DNA of 64,000 bases from Tigriopus japonicus (taxonomy: Eukaryota > Arthropoda > Copepoda > Harpacticoida > Harpacticidae): assembly GCA_010645155.1 (NCBI GenBank), contig CM021314.1, positions 7,522,217-7,586,216 on the forward strand, written 5' to 3'. Position numbers and translations under genes: made by a program. The notes below the pieces were generated by a model that was given only the letters and a program-made list of their open reading frames with translations, did not search any database and was not told the DNA's origin. Numbering within the stretch: position 1 is the stretch's first letter; every line of letters begins with the position of its first letter. This document shows, one piece after another, positions 13,190 through 22,592 of this stretch.

Positions 13190-14260
13190 TCAATAAACCC
13201 TAGATAAGGAAGCAGTTGCCTCTTTGACCTCTAAAACCTCTGCCCGCGTCCTCAATAGTATTTTTTCAGAGCCAAGCTTCCTCAAGATATCTGAAATTAC
13301 CGAATAGACGGGAACAAATCCCAAAGAGAGTACATTACAGCAAAGATCAGACAAATTGAAACGACCAAGGCCATCAGGGACTGAAATTTGGGACAGAAGA
13401 GATTCTCGTGACCAAGTTCCCTTTGGGAACAACAAGATCCAATAGCACGATCCACCAAAATGTCAGAAACAGGATTTCCGGCTGAGCCAAAAATAAGGAG
13501 GAGGAGATCAATAGAGATTTGGCAATGTTCAGGAAGATTGTGTAGACCAACACCAAAGTAAGCGCAAATAACCTAAAGGACGACACCAATGATGCAAGAA
13601 TAGGAACTCCCAACAGTTTCAGTGATGCCAAGATTTACATCACTCTAGATTTCGCAGAGCCAATTCCACCAGAAATTTTGTTTTAGCATAGAATATGTTG
13701 TGCCTCATGAATTTATTCATGTGCAGTATTGGCAACAAGGGTTTGGTTTGAGTATTCAAAACGACGAGGAAGAGCAGTAAGTTTGCTCATGACATGAGAA
13801 ATAGATCCCTTCTCTTAAAATTCTGAGAGCTCCTCATATAACATGGGAACGTGAGAGCTAATATGCAAAAAAGAAGCACTGAGGGCAGGCAATTCATCTC
13901 AAACCTTTTACATGTATAACTCAACAATCCCTCTGGTGGGATTACCGCAATGTTGCACTACCCCAAATTCCAATGGACCAACCACGAGATGGATGGAACG
14001 AATAGTGAAGGTAATCTTGTTCCAGGAGAGGGACGCATCGAGTTTATTTGAAAGTTGAGGTGATCCATGGTAGTAAATGAATATGATTGCAATGGCTCGG
14101 ATTCGTTTTGGCAGTGTTCTGAATAGCGAGCAGGTATTCAGAATGAAATTGTGTGTATCCATCACAAGGAAATGGCCAATTTTCATGAAAGCCCCGGATC
14201 CTTTCCATTTATTCCAAACGTTCGATGCGAAACAAGTCACTTGGATGAGGAAAGTCATGT
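13190..14260 (-). pseudogene. Probable decayed multi-pass membrane protein gene
   Basis: On the minus strand several coding-like segments follow one another in different frames. The first, about 14258-13908, is rich in hydrophobic and basic residues. A second near 13898-13787 has a transmembrane-like stretch (CLPSVLLFCILALTFPCYM). Short frames follow near 13790-13660, then a strongly hydrophobic segment at 13631-13374 with two or three membrane-like spans, and another (ALVVSICLIFAVMYS) in a shifted frame near 13375-13300. Stops or frame changes separate the pieces and most lack splice signals. This is what a frameshifted membrane-receptor gene would look like. I do not recognise the family; a chemoreceptor relic is only a guess. 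A real gene with small introns remains possible. Confidence 0.3.
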
Positions 14261-15228
14261 TGATGAGGTTATGGAAAGGTCGGAAATGGGATTAACATTT
14301 TCGTCTTTGGACCCCGGACATGAATCTCCTCATTTCATGCTCTTTCTCTTTTGCTCTTTATTCGTATTTATGAATTCCATCATGTAGGACTGAGGATCCA
14401 GAGAGCCTCGTTGGTTGGTTTGCCTGAGGTTTTTTCCTCCCGTGTTCCCGTCAGGGAAATATGCAAATCTCATGGGAAAGAAAGCCATTTAAAAGTATTA
14501 AGGAAATAGCATGAAATAGGGGAGCCCAAAAGGACCCTTTAATCAACAGGAGGATCAAAAAAGGAATCTCAAAACATGCTTATTTGCCCAACTCTTGTTG
14601 GTCCCTTTTTCTCAACTCGTTTGTGGCGGGTCTCTTTTTTCCGTTTCTCTCATGATGACTTTTGGCTTATTGGATTTGGAGCAATTTGGACCCTTTTCTG
14701 GGTTCAACACGCAAGGGTCTCTCTTTCTCTTGCTCAGGCTTTGGGTCCAAGAAGTAATTTGTCGTCGTTGTCGCTTGGACACTTCATTTTTCTTCCTCTC
14801 CATCCCTTCTCCAATTCTCCACCCATGATGTACAATGTGTCGTCGTCGTCGTTTTGGACGTGGCTCTACGTTTACAGTAGTAGTAACAATTCTTTCGATC
14901 CTTTGTTCCCTTTTCTTCTTTTCCCGCCATCCTCCATCCCCTCCCCTTGGGACACCCAAATGGAACAAGAGAGCTCCAGCGAGATGGGAGCGAGAACTTC
15001 GCACATAGGGTATTTCTTATTCTTCTACTATGATACTCTGAAATGTCTGCAGTGTCAATGCTTCACATCTTCATATCTATTAAAAAGGCACCAAATTGGA
15101 ACTTGTAGTGTAATTCACATATTTTAAAAGCAGAGTCAATATGTGCCGAGAAGCATCGTTAGACTCGATTTGGTGTGTAAGCTGACTCTCGAGAATTGGG
15201 AACACTTCATTAGTTCTGGCCTTTGCCG
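14261..15228. other. Intergenic, pyrimidine-rich stretch downstream of ceramide synthase
   Basis: The plus strand is pyrimidine-rich, with a short GTC repeat near 14840, and this produces long open frames on both strands (for example 14576-15127 plus). Their composition is low-complexity Ser/Phe/Pro or Arg/Lys and they match no family I know. I treat them as chance. The ceramide synthase 3' UTR should lie here. Confidence 0.45.
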
Positions 15229-16311
15229 CTAGAGAGAGCCACTATCCTCGTCGTCGCCACTTTCAGTGTCACTCCGAAGGTCTTTCTCAATGACGCCATC
15301 TGGAGTAAAAAAGGCCAAGTAGGCCACTTTGAAGATGTAGTAGGCCCAGAATAAGTGGAGCACCAAGAGACAGGACAGCAATGCGCTAAAGACCTGATGT
15401 GCGCCAAAAATGGGCAGAATTTGAACACACTCAATCACAACACTGTACAAGATCCAACTTGGAAGGAGGCCCAATCGCGTGATCATCCAGGAAAGGGCAA
15501 AGCAATAGAAGCAAAAATGGGCTATGGATTCTCGCCCGGCATACCGGAACATCTTGGCCGATTCGAGGAAAACATCCGATAAATCGTGGACCCACATGAC
15601 AAGTGTGCCAATCCGGACGAAATTGCACACCCAAGACAGACTCAACAAGAGAATAGTGGCAATGTGATGGACAAACATCTCCCAGAAATCGGACCGTTTG
15701 ATGTCGAAGAACTGTGAGATGAGTAAACTCCAATAATAGGTCATCTCTGCCATGTAATAGGCCCATATTCCAATAGAAATGCTATGTTGCGGGTACCGAT
15801 GCCAGCATTCCAAAATGTTCCAAAACCAAGGCTTGTCCCATAAAACGCAAGTGCCGTAAGCATACAAACTAACATACACCATGGATTTCCAAGAGGATTC
15901 GCAGAATTTGTCCATCCGGGTAGGTTTATCATACTTAGCACGATCCAGAAACCATTGGAGGATATCCTGCTCTGACAAACCAACTTGCTCGGAAAGCATT
16001 GAAGTGGAAGGCATCTTCTTGGGCTTTGAGGCTTGGTAAATAGCCTCAAGAATATCATGATGTTTTGGTCTTGGAATTCGGTCCTTGAGACCCACCCATC
16101 GACCCACAGGTTGGATCACAAATCGCTGAAGAAGTACCCGTCCCAAAAGAGCGACCAAGGCGCATTTCACCGGAATGGCCAACTCATGAGTTTGGGCATA
16201 GTCTGGCTGGTTTTCAAAGTCTGCCCACGTGGTACCTTGAGGTAGCCAGAAGGTCTGATCCCAGAATTGGTCCGAGATATTGCGGAAACATCTGACAATA
16301 GGTTCCAGCAT
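15229..16311 (-). CDS. Ceramide synthase with Hox-like and TLC (Lag1p) domains
   Basis: One uninterrupted frame of 360 aa. The N-terminus (FWLPQGTTWADFE, residues 21-33) is the typical ceramide synthase start. A first membrane span lies near residues 45-65, then a Hox-like domain at about 75-140 containing LQWFLDRAKYDKP. The TLC domain spans about 140-335 and carries the Lag1p motif: catalytic HH at 215-216 and HDLSD at 242-246. The C-terminus is acidic (DLRSDTESGDDEDS), like the casein-kinase-2 phosphorylated tails of CerS2-6. The enzyme N-acylates sphinganine or sphingosine with acyl-CoA in the ER membrane. The ATG at 16311 was chosen because it gives the usual family length; the frame stays open further upstream to a GTG at 16482, and I take this to be 5' UTR. 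The exact paralogue cannot be named. Confidence 0.95.
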   Translation of the reverse strand: MLEPIVRCFRNISDQFWDQTFWLPQGTTWADFENQPDYAQTHELAIPVKCALVALLGRVLLQRFVIQPVGRWVGLKDRIPRPKHHDILEAIYQASKPKKMPSTSMLSEQVGLSEQDILQWFLDRAKYDKPTRMDKFCESSWKSMVYVSLYAYGTCVLWDKPWFWNILECWHRYPQHSISIGIWAYYMAEMTYYWSLLISQFFDIKRSDFWEMFVHHIATILLLSLSWVCNFVRIGTLVMWVHDLSDVFLESAKMFRYAGRESIAHFCFYCFALSWMITRLGLLPSWILYSVVIECVQILPIFGAHQVFSALLSCLLVLHLFWAYYIFKVAYLAFFTPDGVIEKDLRSDTESGDDEDSGSL

Positions 16312-17679
16312 GGTGATCAAAGAGGTATTTCTCTCATTGGTCACCAAATGGTCACTGGATTTGAGTGTTTCTATGATGGGATATTCAAATTTATGACAAA
16401 GAGTACCTTCCTGGGACAAGCTTAGTCCACCATCGTCACTAAGTTTTGGATAAAACTGTTGCAGTTGCACAAGTAGATCCACAACAAGAACAAGTTTCGA
16501 GAGCTGTTGTCGAGGCGTTCACGTAATACTAATATGCGCTCGGCTGAAGACTCAGAGTACATGTTCACTTTGCCGGCTTTGCCATCTACTACTTTCCTTC
16601 ATAACTTTCCTTTGGCCCTCAATTATTTGATGGCAATTTCATTCGTGCCCCGTCGTAAAGAAACGTCCCTCGATCTATCCTTATTATACGGCGTGTGTGG
16701 CAATTACTTCCTCAACGAACCGTACTGTATGAGTGTTGAGTGCCCATGTGCTTGACTGTACATACAGTGTGTATATGTTTGAAGAGGAGGACGAGGACGA
16801 CGACGACGAGAACAATAAGAAGAGCACCACCTTCAAGGAGACTTCTGTTCGAACTCGAGGCAATCAATAGGGATCCGGGTCACGCCTTGAAGCACGAATC
16901 TCATGGGCAACTTTAATGACTTGTAGGCATTAGACAATGACAACTACGATTGCAATGCGGTCAAAGATAAAAGGGGGACCACCCGATCGATATGCTTATT
17001 GCCTTCGACAGACAAGATCGGCCTTTGTTGATGTATTCAAAACACGAACTCATCGGTCAATTTGAGTCGTTTTGACGCTCATTGTTCCATACTGCGGTAT
17101 TTGACTGAGATCTGTGAGTAATCTAGATCATCAGTCAACAGAGCGGCCTTCATGTGTGTGTAATTTAGTTTTGGACCCCTACTTTTGAATGTCGGAAGTC
17201 AACGAAGGGGTTTGGTTTGTTCATGACATGTGACCTTTCTTAGGTTTCACACCAACTTTGAATGGAACGTGTCAAAAGTCGTATGTACTCCTGACAATCC
17301 CTCCAAAACGCAATTACATTTCCTCTTGAGCATCAAAATATATACAGTTGGATGTACTTGGTCCATTTCTGTCCAAGACAGGGGGGGAATGATCTCATCT
17401 GAATTCTAGTCTGGGAAAGCGACTGAGTTATTATGCATGCAAGTTGAGGCCGAGCATTTCTTGGAGGACATCCTTAGTTCGCTTTCTGCATTTGGCAATA
17501 TTTGCAAATCGCGTGAGGGCGAAACTTCTGGCGTGTATAAGTATTTTCATATGTCAAGGCGATTGCTCAACAATACAGAGGGTGCGTTTGATGTGAACGT
17601 ATGTTTGGATTGGGATATCTATTGGGTTTAGGACTTGAGTACAGGTAAAGCTAGAACAATGAAAGAAAATAGTAGTCAT

Positions 17680-17885
17680 TAGGCCGCTTGTTAACGCACC
17701 TAATTCGAAATGTTAGTGTACCAAAATCAAGTCAGATTAACGATCGTTCAGTATTTACTCACCCCAGCTCCTGTGTGTGAAACATCACACCTGTAGTGGG
17801 TCGTGAATCAACTCGAGGCCCGTTAATCTCACTTGATTTTGCTGTACCCTTATTTTTTGAATTAGGTGCGCTAACATGTGGCCTA
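17680..17885. mobile_element. MITE family A, best-preserved copy
   Basis: About 205 bp with long terminal inverted repeats. The left end reads TAGGCCGCTTGTTAACGCAC. The right end, reverse-complemented, reads TAGGCCACATGTTAGCGCAC. Both arms continue with CCTAATTC and then, further in, AAAATCAAGTCAGATTAACG or AAAATCAAGTGAGATTAACG. There is no coding capacity. Related copies in this window are near 6070, 24638, 41140 and 42285. Confidence 0.85.
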
Positions 17886-19470
17886 GCTAGTACAACTGAT
17901 GAAGTTCAATCTGATTTTCAAAGTACTCAATCATTTTTGCACGCGCTACTTCGTTGGGACTGCCAATTCACGTAAAGCAATACATTTGTGACCTCTGTGG
18001 TGAAATATGCGTCCATTCATAGAGAATATCCAAAAAGTGACCTTGTTTTGAAGACTTCCGACCAAGGGTGCCATCAAGATCAAGCAAAGTTTTTTCAGCC
18101 TACTTTTGCAATGGACCAATGCCATTGGCGGCAGTCCTAAAAGAGTTAACAGATTGAAATCAGATTAAATCCCATTGCTACCTAAACCTGTCTTGCAAGT
18201 TAATTACAACTGAGCAACCTTTAGTTCTACTTTTGCTTCGTTGCTTGACAGTGGTAGTGCAAGCCGTTGAGTGATTCTTTGTCAGCCGCCATGTATTTTA
18301 CGGCATATTTCATTTAGGAAGACAGTTCTGAACAACCCTAGGGGATATTTCTTAATAATAAACTGGTATTTCAAATGAAGTTATCAAGCTACATTGAATT
18401 TCGAGCCAGGCAAAAACTGATGAAAGTATTCGGAACCATTGGAGCTGATTAAAAATGCTAGCAAAAAAGTATTGCATGTGAGCATGTCAATTTGCAGAGA
18501 GATTCTTTGTAGGGCAAGAACAATTTAATAAATATCTAACTCTTTCTTCAGAGCTTGATTACGCAATCAAATAAATAGGAGGAACTGCCGATATTGCTCC
18601 TTCTGAAACATCGACTTTCTTTGGTGGTTATTGTTTGGTTACCTTCCAATCCAACTTTACCTAAACCCTAAACTACACCATTTGAAATAATAATAATAAT
18701 GGTTATTGCGAGTTTTTTACTCATTGGATACATTACTACAATGGTTACAATAATTAATGTAGTTTCAAGATTGTCATGGTGTGTTGGGGCCCATTCTGGG
18801 TTGTCCTCGGAATGGGCCCGAGGAAAATATCATTGGCAGAATATCATTTAATTGTTTTAATATTGTGGGTAAGGTTTGGCGTGGTGCGTACTGCGTTGGT
18901 TTGTCGTCCGGATGGCTGGGATTCGATCTCGGAGTCAAATACAGCGTTGAACCGTCTTTCAATGCCAACAACTACCAATATTTTGACCAATTGTAGCCAA
19001 AAAAGTGGCAAGAAGCGGGAAAATTCCTTCATGAAACATCCTTTATCAGTGATGTACTGCCTCTTTAACAAACAAACAATAATTTGTTTTACCAACATGA
19101 ATATACGCAATCCAAAGGCCAGTCCGTTGAGACATTTGGTTGAACTTCTTGGACGTTTCCAGACAAAAGTCGACGAGAACATTAAAGTCAACCAACCAAT
19201 ACTGCTAAGGTGATCTTGCAAACTTTAAAACTCAAGATTGGGTGAGGGGAGAAAGATTTTTCGCGATTCTCATTCTACGGCTCCCGAAGAACCTAAATGG
19301 GCGAAAAATTAAATTTTCTAAAGGAGTGCTTTTCTTAAATTGCCCATTTTATAAACTCATTTCACTTTTTTCATTTCAAGCAACGATTAGATCATTTAGT
19401 TTCTTTTCGGAACTCACCTTCTAACAAGGAGGCCAGAATAGCCGAGCGTAATAGCGTGTAGGTTGCGTAA

Positions 19471-19911
19471 GTGCTTCCCCTGATGGCCGACGCTCGAATC
19501 CTGTTGGGGATAGAATTGAAGTCGTCGGGAGAAATCCTTTTTTTGAGGGATTTAGGAGTTGTCATCCAAGATGATGGAAAGTTTAATGAGCACATCCAGT
19601 TGAAAGTGGGGAAGGCATTTCCAACGTGCGCTGGATCCATCGCACTTTCAAGTCCAGAGATAGTTGATGCAACGTGTCCGATGCTAACTCTGTACAAGTC
19701 GATTGTTCAACCGCATCTTCAATATGCTTCCCCCATTTGGGCTCCAATGAGTTTGGCTGGTTTGCAAAAGGTCGAGCAGGTCCAAAGATGTTTTACTAGG
19801 AACATCACAGGAATGAGAGAGCTCTCGTATTGGGAGAGGCTCCAGAAGTTAGACCTGTACAGTATTCAGAGACGGTATGAAAGGTATCTGATACTGTATG
19901 TTTTCCCTAAA
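19471..19911 (+). pseudogene. LINE (non-LTR retrotransposon) reverse-transcriptase C-terminal fragment
   Basis: The frame carries the characteristic end of Jockey/CR1-type polymerases in order: RDLGVVIQDDGKFNEHI, LYKSIVQPHLQYASPIW, KVEQVQRCFTRNI, and LSYWERLQKLDLYSIQRRYER. It is cut at both ends: no endonuclease or catalytic YADD box is present in this frame, and it stops soon after RRYER. The upstream part was probably lost by 5' truncation. Clade assignment is not possible from this fragment. Confidence 0.8.
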
Positions 19912-21068
19912 CCCTAAAAATAGATTCATATAAAACACTTCTGGCCTTTGTTCCAGTTTGAGGAATGTTGTTTTACGCATTTGAAGTTAGTTTGAAATGG
20001 AACACATATCAACGGCCTTTTATTTATAAACCACCCATATTTTCAAAATACATCAATCTTGGAAAGCAAAGTGTACTCAGTGTTTTATTTATATGGAAGA
20101 ACTACGTAAGTGAGTGTTGTAAGTAGTTACTAATATTTTGTTCCAAAATACTTGATTGTGTTCTCTGTCGAGTTCTTCTTCCCGAGGAAACAAATTCTCG
20201 CAACCTCGCCCTTCCAAGATTAAAAAGGATTTGTATTGCCGAGTGTCAGCAAATCTTCTCCATTTTCTCTGCCTTGATCTCCGTTGGTATGACGGAGAAC
20301 CCAAACAGCGTTAGTATTTTGACGGACTGGAGAACGAGGCAGAGAAGGAAGCCTTGGATGGATCAACCATCTCGTCTGTCAGTTGATCAACTTCTCAACG
20401 AGGTTGAGGACTCCTGTTGCTCAAGGGTTCTCGACGAAAATGGTAGATATAACACAGTAAATTAGTAACAGGTCGTGAACCGGTTGTACTTCAACGAACT
20501 GGAAATCAACATCAACGAACCTTTGGGAACAAGTTTACTTCAGCGCAATTAACAGTCTGTCATTCTCGGTTCCTTTTTAGAAAAGGTAAGTTGTGGCTAG
20601 CATTGTTCTTCATGCGCAAAATTGTTCATAATGTCACAAATATGAGGAAAATCTTGAGCTGGCACTTGTTGAGACAAAGAGAATTGATAAGTATCTTCTT
20701 TTTAAGTTCCATAGTAAATGGAAAACCAACGATTTTTAACATGTATTTTCATGTACAAGCTTGCATTTATGAATTTTTTTGGTGAGGAGGCCTTTAAGTT
20801 TGCCTATTACCATTTTTTGAATACTACTCTTTAAGTTTTCCCCTCTTAACTGAAACAAGCCCTTCGGTGTTCAACAAAGTTTTTCCTTTAATCTAGAATC
20901 TTCACAAGCCTGATTGTAGTGTAAAGTAACTTTGATCTCTTTCTTCCTGTTCCCCGAACATAATCCAACTTTTGAGCTTGTAATGAGATTGAAACCAAGG
21001 AAATCGTGCGTTTTGTTGCTAAATGATTCAGTTTCCTCGCAAGCATTCTTAACATACCCTTCTTTTGC

Positions 21069-21070
21069 AG
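21069..21070 (+). other. Likely splice acceptor in the GPCR 5' UTR
   Basis: A pyrimidine-rich tract ending TCTTTTGCAG immediately precedes 26 bp of leader and the start codon at 21097. This suggests that the coding exon is preceded by at least one non-coding exon. The upstream exon was not located. Confidence 0.5.
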
Positions 21071-21096
21071 ACAACCAAACTTGACAAATCTTCATC

Positions 21097-22272
21097 ATGA
21101 TGTCAAATCTTCCTTTGTTTGAAGCGATCGTTCATGGATTTCTCATCTTCATTGTGAGCATCATTGGCTTGCTGGGCAACATCATTTGTTTGGTGGTGCT
21201 CAGTAAGGATGCTATGAGGAACAGTATCAACTGCCTTCTAATGGGTGTGGCCATCATAGACTTGGTCTTAATCACCTCAGCCGGGGTTCTCTTTAGTCTT
21301 CCGACGTTAGAGACGTTCCTTGTGGAACGCCATGGTCTTGCAAGCGATTGGATCGACTTGTACAGCCTCACTCCCTTGGTTTATCCCATGGCTATGACAG
21401 CTCAAACAGCTTCGGTATACCTGACTGTAGCCATAGCCTTTGAGCGATACATCGTGGTTTGTCGACCTTTCCTCTCAAGACAGGTTTGCACTTTGGGGCG
21501 TTCCCAACGTTGCGTGGTGGCCATTATTATCTGTTCCCTTTTGTACAACATCACCCGATTCTTCGAGTATGAGCTCGTTCAAGATACTGTGGATTGGGAC
21601 GAGAATACTACCTTGGTGTATTTGAGGAGTACAGAGATGCGAGAGGATCCATTGTATGTCAAAATCTACATCAATTGGATGTACATGGTTTTCATGTACA
21701 TGCTTCCATTCTCGATCTTATTGTTCTTGAACCTCCGAATTGGGTATGAATTGCGTCGAGCTCGATTGGCTCGGATTCACATGACAAGTGCTCAGAAGAA
21801 CGAAGAGGGGTGTGCCATCATGCTCATTATAGTGGTGATGATCTTCATGTTGTTCAATGCCCCGGCCATGGTATCCAATATCATTGAAGCTTTCGGTTAC
21901 GAAGCAGTTGAACTGACACAGATCTCGAATCTTCTGGTGGTGGTGAATTCCTCAATCAATATTTTTGTATATAACATTTTCAGTCGCAAGTTCCGACAAA
22001 TCTGTTTCCGGGTGTTGACTTGTGGCCGAAATCAACCTTTATCACGTGTTCCAAGTGGCCAAGAACCTGGACGAAATGATCGCAAACCGAGTTTTCAACG
22101 ACTGGCAAAATTGAGGTCTTTGGACACTCGTCAAGTGATTGCTCATGCTCAAACATCCACTTCGAGTGCTTCCAAAGACAACTATGTACCGAGCGTGAGT
22201 GTGGACACTATTGGAACAGGAACTCAATCGTATCGAGGGGTATTAACACGATTAAGCTCGTACTCAATCTAG
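21097..22272 (+). CDS. FMRFamide-receptor-like class A GPCR
   Basis: A single open frame of 391 aa with seven hydrophobic segments. TM1 (about 14-36) holds LLGN; TM3 (about 97-120) ends in ERY at 116-118; TM5 is near 193-215 and TM6 near 238-262. TM7 ends with NSSINIFVY, a variant of NPxxY, followed by a basic juxtamembrane helix (FSRKFRQ). AQTASVYLTVAIAFERY and NSSINIFVY resemble insect FMRFamide receptors, which bind RFamide neuropeptides and signal through G proteins. As I recall for that family, TM3 and the second extracellular loop lack the usual disulfide cysteines, and here too none is visible. The N-terminus is very short. The C-terminal tail is Ser/Arg-rich. The gene runs toward SPTLC1, with stops 320 bp apart. 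The ligand is inferred. Confidence 0.88.
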   Translation: MMSNLPLFEAIVHGFLIFIVSIIGLLGNIICLVVLSKDAMRNSINCLLMGVAIIDLVLITSAGVLFSLPTLETFLVERHGLASDWIDLYSLTPLVYPMAMTAQTASVYLTVAIAFERYIVVCRPFLSRQVCTLGRSQRCVVAIIICSLLYNITRFFEYELVQDTVDWDENTTLVYLRSTEMREDPLYVKIYINWMYMVFMYMLPFSILLFLNLRIGYELRRARLARIHMTSAQKNEEGCAIMLIIVVMIFMLFNAPAMVSNIIEAFGYEAVELTQISNLLVVVNSSINIFVYNIFSRKFRQICFRVLTCGRNQPLSRVPSGQEPGRNDRKPSFQRLAKLRSLDTRQVIAHAQTSTSSASKDNYVPSVSVDTIGTGTQSYRGVLTRLSSYSI

Positions 22273-22592
22273 AAATCAAGAGCTTTTGATTTTCCGAACG
22301 GGAACGGAGTACAACTTCAGATAACCCGTGAGAGCTACCAGAACAACCAAAGATGTATTAAAGAGCATCCAGTGTCTAAATTATTTGTCAGAACATGAGT
22401 TTCACGTCATGCTACTTTGATGAATAGAAAATGTTACCGTAGAATACCTAATCACAAAACCTTTTCTTTTTAATGTCCGGTATTGCACGATAAAAATTTA
22501 ATCAAACGTAATGAGTCTAGGTAGAATTTTCATCATAAATGCCTTTGTTTGCCACGGAATTTGACTCTTCTGAGCACTTAACATCGTTTGCA
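22273..22592. other. Convergent intergenic gap between the GPCR and SPTLC1
   Basis: This 320 bp gap must hold both 3' UTRs. It is AT-rich toward the middle. I saw no clear AATAAA on either strand. Confidence 0.5.

Larger units (their letters stand above)
16312..21070. other. Gene-free stretch between ceramide synthase and the GPCR, with repeats
   Basis: It holds the ceramide synthase upstream region, a MITE copy (17680-17885) and a LINE reverse-transcriptase tail (about 19471-19911). A short GAG/GAC microsatellite (about 16782-16812) sits inside a 31-codon acidic open frame at 16775-16870 of doubtful reality. No further gene was seen. A 5' non-coding exon of the GPCR may lie at an unknown position here. 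Confidence 0.5.

Noticed and set aside
14576..15127. Long plus-strand open frame (183 codons) and its antisense frame
   Set aside because: Both come from a pyrimidine-rich stretch with GTC repeats. The products are Ser/Phe/Pro-rich or Arg/Lys-rich, lack domains and overlap each other.
16775..16870. 31-codon acidic open frame upstream of ceramide synthase
   Set aside because: It is mainly a GAG/GAC microsatellite. It is short, lies on the strand opposite to the gene, and has no supporting features.
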